Below, piece by piece: positions 33,343-41,666 of a stretch of DNA of 64,000 bases. Position numbers and translations under genes: made by a program. A model generated the notes under the pieces. The model ran no database searches and had not been told where the DNA came from. It was given only the letters and a program-made list of their open reading frames with translations. How positions within the stretch are numbered: the first letter of the stretch is position 1; the number at the start of each line of letters is the position of its first letter. Source of the stretch: Verrucomicrobiia bacterium DG1235 (GTDB taxonomy: Bacteria; Verrucomicrobiota; Verrucomicrobiia; Opitutales; Opitutaceae); NCBI GenBank assembly GCA_000155695.1, contig DS990593.1:164131-228130 (forward strand). The letters run 5' to 3'.

Positions 33343-34709
33343 GATTTTTTGGCTTTCTCCCTATTGGCCGATTTCGCTATTCTAAAGTATTGGACCAGCG
33401 GTATTGAAGAAGGGCATACATAGCTGCATGAGCCGCATTCGAAGCAGTCGTTCAGATGGAACGAGGATTGCATCTCATCGTATTGGCTCTTGTAGGCTAG
33501 GCGGCCCAGCTGGCAGGGATTCAGGTGCATGGGGCACGCTTCGACGCAGGCGCCGCAGCTGATGCATGGGTGGCTTGTTCGGGAGGCTTCGCTTTGGACA
33601 TCCCTCTCGGTGAGCACCAGCACGCCTCCGCAACCTTTTGTGATCGGCACGTCGAGAGACGAGATGCAGGAGCCCATCATGGGTCCGCCCAGAATGATAT
33701 GTTGAGCGCTTCCGCGAAATCCCAGTTGGTCGAGAATGAAGCGAATCGGAGTGCCGATGGGGACGTTGTAGTTTCCCTGTTTCTCGATGCCCGGTCCGGT
33801 GACGGTGACGACGCGTTCGATGACGCCTCCATTTACGGGAAGCAAGGCGCCGACTTGGGCAGTGGAGGAAACATTGAATACAGCCAGTCCTACGGATGAG
33901 GGGTATCCGCCGGAAGGGATTTCCAAATTCATCAGGGCTTTGGCCAACATCTTTTCGGCGCCCTGCGGGTATTTCGTTTTCACCGCCTGGACGGTGATCG
34001 AGCCGTCCTTTGGAAGTTTGGCGCGAATCGCTTCGACGGCATCGAGCTTGTTGTTTTCCGTCCCGATGATCGCTCGCTCCGCATTCAGGGCTTTCATGAA
34101 AATGCGGGTTCCGGCGACTAGGTCCTCTGCTTGCTCCAGCATGACACGATGGTCGGTCGTCAAGAAGGGTTCGCACTCGCAGCCGTTAATCAGAACGGTG
34201 TGAACCTTATGGTCCTTGGGCGGAGTGAGCTTAACGTGCGTTGGGAAAGCCGCGCCTCCCAGACCGACTAGGCCGGTTTCCTGCACGGCTTTGACGATTT
34301 CCTGTTGGGACATCTCGTCCACGTTACGGGACTTGAAGTAGCGGACCTCCTGGCTGTCTCCCGGGTAGACTTCGAGGATGATAGAGAGCGTGCGGGGACC
34401 TTTCGCGGTGGGCATGAGCTCGATCTCTCGAATCACGCCGGTGGCCGGAGCGTGCAGCGGCACGGACATGAATCCGTCTGCCAGGGCGATGGGCTCGCCT
34501 CGGACGACTTCCTGTCCCGGGTGCACGATCGGCTTCGAAGGCTTTCCTGCGTGCTGTGAGAGCGGGAGCACCAATCTCTTCGAGAAGGGCAGACGCTGGA
34601 TTGGCAGCCCGGCCGTGAAGTGCTTGTTTTCGGCCGGGTGGATTCCGTGGGGAAATGTACCCAGGAACCAATGACGCCAATCAAGCGTCCTCTGCAACTT
34701 GGTAAACAT
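33339..34709 (-). CDS. rnfC: Rnf electron transport complex subunit RnfC
   Basis: NAD(H)-site subunit, 456 residues. The N-terminal region resembles a Complex I NuoF-like Rossmann domain (G-L-G-G-A-A-F-P-T-H-V-K, then I-N-G-C-E-C-E-P), a SLBB-like section lies in the middle, and two [4Fe-4S] motifs are C-terminal: C-I-S-C-G-A-C-V-E-A-C-P (about 380) and C-F-E-C-G-S-C-S-Y-V-C-P (about 420). Starts at the ATG at 34709 with an AGGAG site; a TTG lies one codon before. It follows the PFOR gene by 9 bp, an unusual direct linkage of ferredoxin producer and consumer. Confidence 0.95.
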   Translation of the reverse strand: MFTKLQRTLDWRHWFLGTFPHGIHPAENKHFTAGLPIQRLPFSKRLVLPLSQHAGKPSKPIVHPGQEVVRGEPIALADGFMSVPLHAPATGVIREIELMPTAKGPRTLSIILEVYPGDSQEVRYFKSRNVDEMSQQEIVKAVQETGLVGLGGAAFPTHVKLTPPKDHKVHTVLINGCECEPFLTTDHRVMLEQAEDLVAGTRIFMKALNAERAIIGTENNKLDAVEAIRAKLPKDGSITVQAVKTKYPQGAEKMLAKALMNLEIPSGGYPSSVGLAVFNVSSTAQVGALLPVNGGVIERVVTVTGPGIEKQGNYNVPIGTPIRFILDQLGFRGSAQHIILGGPMMGSCISSLDVPITKGCGGVLVLTERDVQSEASRTSHPCISCGACVEACPMHLNPCQLGRLAYKSQYDEMQSSFHLNDCFECGSCSYVCPSSIPLVQYFRIAKSANREKAKKS

Positions 34710-34718
34710 CAAGGTCTC

Positions 34719-37700
34719 CTATTGATAGCTTTCGGCTCGCTTGATGAGCTTATCGACTCCTTTTTCGTTCGGGTTCGCTGGCGTGCCAGGGTGAATACAG
34801 TGACCGGCGCATTTTTCGGCGGCTCGGACAACGTCCTTGTAGGGGCCGCCTTTCGGATCCTTGACGTATGCCTTTTTGGACTCGTCGTAGGCGAAGATCT
34901 TCGAGTTTATGTTCGTGCACTCGTCGCAGGCCGTGCAGTCGGTCTGGTCGATCCACGCGGGCTCGAAATCGACTTTTGCGCCATTCTCCGATGGTGCGGC
35001 TGCTGTAGCGACTGACGCGTCCATGGCGAAGGTGGCGTTGCTATCGCCAGAGAGCATAGCGAGAAGTCCGCTTGCCAGCTTTTGGGCGGTCTCGCTTCTG
35101 ACCTGCTGGGCGATCGCATCTGGATCCACTTTCTTGGTGAGTCCGGCCAGTCCCTTGAGGGTGTGCCAGAAGCCAAGTCGTTCTTCGGTTGAAAGTACCA
35201 TTTCTTTGGATACGATTACGCGAATGAGGTGATCCTTCTTGTCTACGGCCCAGATGAACGGGAAGAGTCCTTCTCTGTCTTCCTCATCGAGTTTGATGAA
35301 TTCCGCAAGCGGCGTCATGTCGTCGTTCCAAGTGTCGCGCGGAGCGGTTCGGAAGTGCTTGCGGAAGCGGCCTTCCTGCACGGCGAAATCCGCGAAGGTC
35401 ATTGGCAGTTCCATCTTCAGCTTGTTGCCCTCGCCATCGAGGTAGTCCAACTGGTAGGTAGGCCAATCGGAATCGATTTCCGGATTTCCGTCGAGGTCGA
35501 TGCAATCTTCCCATGATTCTCCGGCGTCTGGATCGAATCGAAGAATTGGATACGCTCTAGACTCGAGGGCCATCTTGTTGCGATAGGCTGTGGAATCGTC
35601 GGGCACTCCATGTTCGGGCTGGCAGACAGCGTAGATATTGAAGAGAGCGGGACGGCGGGTATTGAGTCCGTCAATGAAGCCTTCGATCAAGTGCGTGTAG
35701 TTAGCGACGTTTCCTTGAAGAATGAAGGCGGTTCGATGGGCTGCGCCGATGAGTGTCATCTCCTTGCGGGTTTCGCTCTTGCCCTTCCAGACGGAAGCGT
35801 AGGGCGCCATGTCGGAGATTTGTCCGATGTATCCAGACGTACAGGCTTGGCCTCCGGTGTTGGAGTAGACCTGAGTGTCTAGCACGAAGATCTTCACGGG
35901 ACGGCCCGCCATGAGGGCGCGCGAGACGTTTTGGAAGCCAATGTCGTACATGGCTCCGTCGCCGCCCACTGCTACGACAGGAGGGCAGAGGAGGAATTCC
36001 TCGTCTGAGAATTCTTCCCAAGTGAAGCGCTTGAGGTTTTCTCTTGCCTGGACTGCGGTCTCCATTCCTTCGAGTTCCGATTCGGCAAGTCGGATGGCTT
36101 TAAATCCGTCGGCCATAGTCCGCATGTGTCCTTCGAACAATCCAAGAGCTACGGATGCGGAGTCTTGGAAGAGGTGATTCGACCAGGGGAATGGGTATGG
36201 ATTGTATGGATACGTAGATCCGTAGACCGAGGAGCATCCAGTCGAGTTGATGAAACCGAGCTTGGCGCGTCCGTTTTTGGTGGTGCCTTCTTCGTAGCGC
36301 CATTTCAGGTCCTTCAGCTGCGCTAGAAGATCGCTTGCCGTAGTGAGCCAGTCTTGGTCTAGGGGTTGTCCGGCTTTACCTTCGTCTAGGGCTTCCGCGA
36401 GTTCCGAGAGTTTGAGGTCTTTGTCTCGATGACTTGAGATCGCTTTTTGAACAGCTGACAGATCGCTTATGTCGACAGTGTCAGCGAGTTTATCTTTTAT
36501 GTGTCTCTCGAAGCGCTTGATGAGACTGTCGAGGTATTCCACGTGCTTCTTCACGCGTCGCTGCATGAGAGCAGTTATGGTGCTCGTGAAAATATGCAGG
36601 ACAGTCTTCTCGCCGCAACCGGTACAAGCTCCGTCGCCGCAAGCCATGGACTGGTAGACGGACTTGTCCATGAGCATGGTTTCGAGGGCGCCGATCTTTT
36701 CGTCGATATCCGTTATGCGAATGAAATCGGGCGGCGTGGTTGGCAGGTCGAGCCAGTATTGCCAGTTGCTTCGAAGGTCATCGAGGGTCTCGTTGGTTTG
36801 ATCGACAGCGAGGAGCGCATTGTCGTTACAGGCGTCGACGCAGAGCATACAGCCTTTGCAGGTGTATGGATTTACGGTGATGGAGTAGAGTCCACCCGAG
36901 CCTGACTGCGTTTTTTCCCTTTGGTTGTAGTACGGCTTGGTGAGGGCAAAGGAGAAGTTACCGACAGATTCGCGGAACCAATCGAATTCTCTCGTGAGCG
37001 TATCCTTATCAGCTGTTTCTTCGGCAATGGTTTCGGTAATAGCACGATTGAGCAATGGCTTAACGTCGATGCTATTGGTGTCGCCCTTGTCTTCTCCGGC
37101 GATGCTTCGTATTTTCTTTTCTACTACACGCACTGCTTTAGGCAGTAGCTTGACTTCGTGTCCGGCTTTTTGGACGCGTTTTATAGCAGTGCTGAACGCG
37201 TCGGTAATGGTGGTGGCCAGACCCGGTATGGCGCTGTCGGGACAGATAGTGAAGCAGTCGCTACAGGCGGTACATTTAGAAGGATCCCAAACGGGATGAT
37301 TGAATCGAATCTGAGACATGTCCCGATAGACGCCTGTGTTTGCCGGTATGAGGCTGAGGGCGTTGAAAGGGTCCGCTAGATTGTCATTCGGACGGCCGTT
37401 GAGGTAGAAGCTGCCTGTTTGTTCCCAGAAGCGATGGATATCAGTTTTCGGGTCATCGCTTTCCGGTATCCGCTTTAGCATGACTGGCAAGTTAGTGTTC
37501 TTGCGCGTTTCTTCGGTTTTCTCGGAGGAGCCGGTTTTATCCGTAATCTCGGTCAGTTCGTCGAATCCGCGTCGGACGACGCGCATGTTGTCCTCGACGA
37601 CACGGGCTCCTTTTGATCCGAATTTCTTGTCGACCTGGGACCTTATGGCCTTGAAGAGGGACTCTTCAGTCATGCCGGAGGATTCCATCAATGTGGATCC

Positions 37701-39635
37701 GGCGAAGAATGCGCCTTGGAAGGCGATTCCTTGCATACGGAAGCGAAGTTCCGGGTCTGTGGCCTCGTCCTGAGCTATCTTGAATGCGTCGAGGTAGAAT
37801 ACCTTGATGTCGTTTTCGACGATGTACTTTTGGGAGTGGTTCGGGAATGAATTCCAGACTTTATCAGCGGAGTCTAAGTCGCTTTGGATTATGAATACAC
37901 CGCCTTTTTTGAGTCCGAATAGCGGATTCGAATGACTGAAGACATTCGGGTCGGGCGAGAGAACGGCGTCGACGAAATAGTATTCGCAATTGATTCGGAT
38001 GTGTTCTGGCGCGGCGGAGAGGTAGTAGGTCGTGGGTTGGCCTTTCTTCTCGGATCCGTATTTCGGGTTGGCCTTGATGTCGTATCCAAGAAGGTCGTAC
38101 AAAGTGATGGCGAGATTCTTCCCGGTGGTAATGGCTCCCCAGCCGCCGACCGAGTGCATGCGAACGGTGATGGCACCCTTGGGCAGGAGGTTAGGATTTT
38201 CACTGCCTTTGACAGCGAGCTCTTTGACGTTTGGATAGTTTGCCTGAAGCGTTTGCTGGTAGATTTCGTTCTTCGGCGTAGACGGCTTTTCGTGCAGGAA
38301 GTCGATGGAAAGGTAGAAGAACTTTTTCTTGGGACCGTCATCCAGCATGTTCTCGATCGCTCCGACGACGCCTTCCGGCTGCAGGTCTCGGCTACCCATG
38401 CCGAAGCATCCAGAATAGAGGTGCGGCATGTCTTTCTGGTTCTTGAAGCTAGCGTATTCTGGATACGGCAGATCTTCGTGTTTTCCAGTCATGCCATTTT
38501 CCAGACACTTGCTAGCAGCGGCTCTGATTTCGCGAATGAGGGGCAGGTCTTCGGCGAGGGGTTGGTCGGTGCGTTCAAGTACGACTGCTCCTTTTCGGCC
38601 CTTGATAATATGGCCCACGAGATCGCCCGGGAATGGGCGAAACATCGTCATATTGACGACGCCAACCTTGAGGCCGCGGGTCTCGCGAAGGTAGTCGACG
38701 ACCGCTTCTGAGGTGCCGACGACGCTGCCCTGTCCGATGACAAGGTAGTCCGCGTCTTCGCATTTATATGTGGATACGCGATTGTAGAGGCGTCCGGTAA
38801 GTTCTCCGTATTCCGCCATGCATTGATCGGCTATTTCCCGAATATGCTCGAAGAAGTAGGGACGTTGGGCGGCTACGGATTGCATGTAGGCATCCTGGTT
38901 TTGCACCGGTCCGGAGAGCACGGGGTTGTCAACGTTCCAGAGCATGGGGACGCGCCGCCTCGTCACGCCGTAGAGCATCTTTTGAGCCGGCGTGGGACTC
39001 TGGATCATGTCATGCGGGTGGCCGAGGAATTCCGCGATGAGTTCACGCTCGGGAACCTTGAGAGTTTCGATGAGGTGGGTTGTCAAGAAGCCGTCTTGGC
39101 CGACTGCTCCAGGCGTGAGGGAGAGCTCGGCGACCTTTCGGGAAATGAGATTGAGGTCGGCCGCTTCCTGGGCGCTCTTCGCCATGACTTGGAAGAAGCC
39201 CGTATCGTCCATCAGGTGGTAGTCGTCGTGGCCGGCGTGAACGTTGAGGGAGTTTTTGGTGATTGCGCGGCAGCCGATGTTGAGGATGTAGGGGAGACGC
39301 TTCCCTACCGCTGCGTAAAGAGATTCGTGCATGTAGGCGATGCCTTGGCCTGAGGAGAAGTTGGAGGCTCGCAGTCCTGTCATCGACATCCCAGCGGTGA
39401 CTCCGGCGGCGGCGTGTTCGCCTTCAGGTTCGATGAAGATCAAGGGGTGCCCGGAAATGTTGATATGTCCTTTCGCGGTCTCCTCCGCCCAGTACTCACC
39501 CATTTGCGTGGAGGGAGTTATTGGATACGCTCCCGCTGCGTCGCTCGACTCCCGCTCGCATTGGATGACTGCAGTGTTTCCGTCCATGGCGGCGGGAATT
39601 CCGGGGTACTTAATCATTTGTTTTTGTGTAACCAT
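34719..39635 (-). CDS. Long pyruvate (2-oxoacid):ferredoxin oxidoreductase with extra C-terminal ferredoxin-like domain
   Basis: Single-chain TPP/Fe-S enzyme decarboxylating pyruvate (or another 2-oxoacid) to acyl-CoA with reduction of ferredoxin. 1638 residues, about 450 longer than typical NifJ/PFOR. In order: pyrimidine domain (A-G-A-Y-P-I-T-P-S-T near 40), domain II, gamma domain (about 480-700), a two-cluster ferredoxin domain (C-T-A-C-S-D-C-F-T-I-C-P about 788; C-K-G-C-M-L-C-V-D-A-C about 925), and the TPP domain (G-D-G-A-C-T-G-C-G-E-K-T about 1000; G-G-D-G-A-M-Y-D-I-G about 1223; Y-S-N-T-G-G-Q-A). The extra length is a wide spacer between the clusters, a helical insert (about 1030-1130) within the TPP domain, and a C-terminal one-cluster ferredoxin-like segment (C-T-A-C-D-E-C, about 1568). 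Lies between rnfB and rnfC. Confidence 0.92.
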   Translation of the reverse strand: MVTQKQMIKYPGIPAAMDGNTAVIQCERESSDAAGAYPITPSTQMGEYWAEETAKGHINISGHPLIFIEPEGEHAAAGVTAGMSMTGLRASNFSSGQGIAYMHESLYAAVGKRLPYILNIGCRAITKNSLNVHAGHDDYHLMDDTGFFQVMAKSAQEAADLNLISRKVAELSLTPGAVGQDGFLTTHLIETLKVPERELIAEFLGHPHDMIQSPTPAQKMLYGVTRRRVPMLWNVDNPVLSGPVQNQDAYMQSVAAQRPYFFEHIREIADQCMAEYGELTGRLYNRVSTYKCEDADYLVIGQGSVVGTSEAVVDYLRETRGLKVGVVNMTMFRPFPGDLVGHIIKGRKGAVVLERTDQPLAEDLPLIREIRAAASKCLENGMTGKHEDLPYPEYASFKNQKDMPHLYSGCFGMGSRDLQPEGVVGAIENMLDDGPKKKFFYLSIDFLHEKPSTPKNEIYQQTLQANYPNVKELAVKGSENPNLLPKGAITVRMHSVGGWGAITTGKNLAITLYDLLGYDIKANPKYGSEKKGQPTTYYLSAAPEHIRINCEYYFVDAVLSPDPNVFSHSNPLFGLKKGGVFIIQSDLDSADKVWNSFPNHSQKYIVENDIKVFYLDAFKIAQDEATDPELRFRMQGIAFQGAFFAGSTLMESSGMTEESLFKAIRSQVDKKFGSKGARVVEDNMRVVRRGFDELTEITDKTGSSEKTEETRKNTNLPVMLKRIPESDDPKTDIHRFWEQTGSFYLNGRPNDNLADPFNALSLIPANTGVYRDMSQIRFNHPVWDPSKCTACSDCFTICPDSAIPGLATTITDAFSTAIKRVQKAGHEVKLLPKAVRVVEKKIRSIAGEDKGDTNSIDVKPLLNRAITETIAEETADKDTLTREFDWFRESVGNFSFALTKPYYNQREKTQSGSGGLYSITVNPYTCKGCMLCVDACNDNALLAVDQTNETLDDLRSNWQYWLDLPTTPPDFIRITDIDEKIGALETMLMDKSVYQSMACGDGACTGCGEKTVLHIFTSTITALMQRRVKKHVEYLDSLIKRFERHIKDKLADTVDISDLSAVQKAISSHRDKDLKLSELAEALDEGKAGQPLDQDWLTTASDLLAQLKDLKWRYEEGTTKNGRAKLGFINSTGCSSVYGSTYPYNPYPFPWSNHLFQDSASVALGLFEGHMRTMADGFKAIRLAESELEGMETAVQARENLKRFTWEEFSDEEFLLCPPVVAVGGDGAMYDIGFQNVSRALMAGRPVKIFVLDTQVYSNTGGQACTSGYIGQISDMAPYASVWKGKSETRKEMTLIGAAHRTAFILQGNVANYTHLIEGFIDGLNTRRPALFNIYAVCQPEHGVPDDSTAYRNKMALESRAYPILRFDPDAGESWEDCIDLDGNPEIDSDWPTYQLDYLDGEGNKLKMELPMTFADFAVQEGRFRKHFRTAPRDTWNDDMTPLAEFIKLDEEDREGLFPFIWAVDKKDHLIRVIVSKEMVLSTEERLGFWHTLKGLAGLTKKVDPDAIAQQVRSETAQKLASGLLAMLSGDSNATFAMDASVATAAAPSENGAKVDFEPAWIDQTDCTACDECTNINSKIFAYDESKKAYVKDPKGGPYKDVVRAAEKCAGHCIHPGTPANPNEKGVDKLIKRAESYQ

Positions 39636-39679
39636 AGCTAAGAGCGATTGACGTTTTCGTGTTTAAATGAGCCCGTTTC

Positions 39680-40582
39680 TCAGAGGCGTTTGTTGTTGGG
39701 GTCCGACTGAATGGGCAGGGGATCCTTGCGGATAATTCTTTTGGCGGCTTGTCCTTTAAGAGTGGTAGCTTTTTCCAGCCAGACGATGGCTCCGGTCGGG
39801 CAGCGCTGTATGGCGACCGGGGATGCGAGGCTGTTCTTTGTGTAGTCTATGACTGCGAGATTCTTCTTAATGCAGATGAGTCCTTCTGGGGCGTCGGCTG
39901 CGCAACGGGCGCATCCGGTACAAGCGACTTCGCAATCCGCGAGCGCTTTCTCTCCTTCGTCCAGGTTCTTGCACGCGACCCATAATTGATTGCTGATTGG
40001 CTGGAGTGAGAACAGGTCGAGCGGGCAGGCTACCACGCAATCGTTGCAGGCGACGCATTTTTCCTCGTCCACGACGGGAAGCCCGTGCTCATCCATTTTT
40101 ATTGCATCGAAACCGCAGGAGACTTCGCAGTCGCCTAGTCCGAGGCAGCCCCATGAGCAGGCCTTGCCGCCTCCGCCTGCGACTACAGCGGCGCGGCAGG
40201 AGCCAAGGCCGTTATATTTTGCTCGCATTCTCGCGACATGATTTCCTCCGGCGCAGGCGAGACGCGCGACTTGCTTTTCTTCTTCTCCCAGTTCGACTCC
40301 GAGGTAGGAGGCGATGAACTGCGACATGTCCTTGGAATTGACGGTGCACTTGGCCGGGTTTGACTTTCCGGAGACGCAAGATTCCGCGAAGGGGCGGCAG
40401 CCCGGGTAGCCGCAGGCTCCGCAGTTTGCTTTGGGCAGCATATCCTCGACTTCGTCTATGCGAGGGTCTTCGGGGACTTGCAGCTTGCGGCTAGCGATGG
40501 CGAGTATCGCGGACAGTACAAGGCCTAGCCCTCCCATAACGATGAGAACGCTTACGACTTCGCTTGTTAGTGCTGTATTCAA
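39680..40582 (-). CDS. rnfB: Rnf electron transport complex subunit RnfB
   Basis: Ferredoxin-accepting subunit, 300 residues: an N-terminal membrane helix (about 8-30), the [4Fe-4S] domain L-P-K-A-N-C-G-A-C-G-Y-P-G-C (about 49-62), and a polyferredoxin part with C-V-A-C-N-D-C-V-V-A-C-P and C-T-G-C-A-R-C, plus C-S-W-G-C-L-G-L-G-D-C-E-V-S-C. It is the entry point for electrons from reduced ferredoxin. Here it is separated from rnfC by the PFOR gene, unlike the usual contiguous rnf order. apbE lies 24 bp upstream. Confidence 0.95.
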   Translation of the reverse strand: MNTALTSEVVSVLIVMGGLGLVLSAILAIASRKLQVPEDPRIDEVEDMLPKANCGACGYPGCRPFAESCVSGKSNPAKCTVNSKDMSQFIASYLGVELGEEEKQVARLACAGGNHVARMRAKYNGLGSCRAAVVAGGGGKACSWGCLGLGDCEVSCGFDAIKMDEHGLPVVDEEKCVACNDCVVACPLDLFSLQPISNQLWVACKNLDEGEKALADCEVACTGCARCAADAPEGLICIKKNLAVIDYTKNSLASPVAIQRCPTGAIVWLEKATTLKGQAAKRIIRKDPLPIQSDPNNKRL

Positions 40583-40606
40583 CGGAAACCTACACGGTTG
40601 AAGCTA

Positions 40607-41626
40607 TTAGGTCATGGACGGAAAGCCGGGCGTCGTTGAGACGCTGCCATCTTTGGCAACGAACAAGGCGTCTACTCCTGGCGTGGCTTGAACGAGCGTT
40701 TTGCCAGCGTCGAGACCTAGGATGAAGACGGCAGTGGAGAGGGCGTCTGCTTGCATGGCGCTCGGCGCCGCGATGGATACGCTTGAAAGTTCGAGGGGGG
40801 ACTTTCCTGTGTATGGATCGAAGAGGTGATGTGTAAGGTAGCTTTCGCCAAAGCGTGTTTCGTAGTCGCCGGATGTTGCGAGGCAGCGGTCTTTCAATTT
40901 GGCGAGCCGCAGGAATTCGTCGGTCTTGCGCGGGTGTTTGATGCCGATGGTCCAGTTTTCCTTTTGCGGAGGGCCTCCGATGGAGCCAATTTCTCCGGTA
41001 TCAACTAAAGCGCAGTGAATACCGCTATTAACTAAGGAGCGTCGAACGAGGTCCGACGCGTATCCTTGCGCAATGCCGTTAAGCGTGACTTCGGTACCCA
41101 TGCCTTGAAGCTCAATCCTAGCGGGAGAGATTGCGACGCGACGCCAGTCAACTCGCTTGAGAGCGGTTTTGATTTCAGCGTCACTGGGTTGTAGATCTTG
41201 TTTCGCTTTCTCGGAATATAGTTTCCAAAGGGGTTGTACCGTAAGGTCGAAAGCGCCCTTTGTTATCTGGGACATTAATTTAGCCTCTTGTAGCACTTCG
41301 ACCAAATAGGGGTGCGGGTCGTCGAGGTAAGCGTTTCTGTTGAGTAAGCTTAGCTGGCTGTCTGTGCGGTAGAGGCTCATCAGACTCTCGACTGTCTCGA
41401 GTTCGCTGAAGGCTTGGGAGATCGCGTTTTCCGCTATCGTAGAATCGTCGTGGTAAACGGTTAGGGTCACCTCCGCTCCCAGCGCCCAAGTCGAGCGGCT
41501 GACTCTTATCCAATTTGAATTCTGGCTTGAATATTTGGATACGTCGCGAAGCGGGTTCCATTTCCAGCCAGCCAATCCAGCTGCTGTCGTGCCGACGAGG
41601 CACAGAATGAACTTTCTGCGTTTCAT
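40607..41626 (-). CDS. apbE: FAD:protein FMN transferase
   Basis: Attaches FMN covalently to Thr of RnfD and RnfG, both encoded in the same operon. 339 residues. The N-terminus K-R-R-K-F-I-L-C-L-V-G followed by a hydrophobic stretch is a signal (Tat-like twin Arg), placing the enzyme outside the cytoplasmic membrane where its targets lie. Family motifs: D-T-G-E-I-G-S-I-G-G, G-I-A-Q-G-Y-A-S-D, H-H-L-F-D-P-Y-T-G-K-S-P, and A-M-Q-A-D-A-L-S-T-A (Mg/FAD site). Confidence 0.95.
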   Translation of the reverse strand: MKRRKFILCLVGTTAAGLAGWKWNPLRDVSKYSSQNSNWIRVSRSTWALGAEVTLTVYHDDSTIAENAISQAFSELETVESLMSLYRTDSQLSLLNRNAYLDDPHPYLVEVLQEAKLMSQITKGAFDLTVQPLWKLYSEKAKQDLQPSDAEIKTALKRVDWRRVAISPARIELQGMGTEVTLNGIAQGYASDLVRRSLVNSGIHCALVDTGEIGSIGGPPQKENWTIGIKHPRKTDEFLRLAKLKDRCLATSGDYETRFGESYLTHHLFDPYTGKSPLELSSVSIAAPSAMQADALSTAVFILGLDAGKTLVQATPGVDALFVAKDGSVSTTPGFPSMT

Positions 41627-41666
41627 GATTGGGGTAATTGTTTTTGGGGTATGGGGAAGTGTTTTA

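Noticed and set aside
37932-38711. 259-codon open frame on the plus strand inside the PFOR gene
   Set aside because: Antisense to conserved PFOR domains; no ribosome site or domain of its own.
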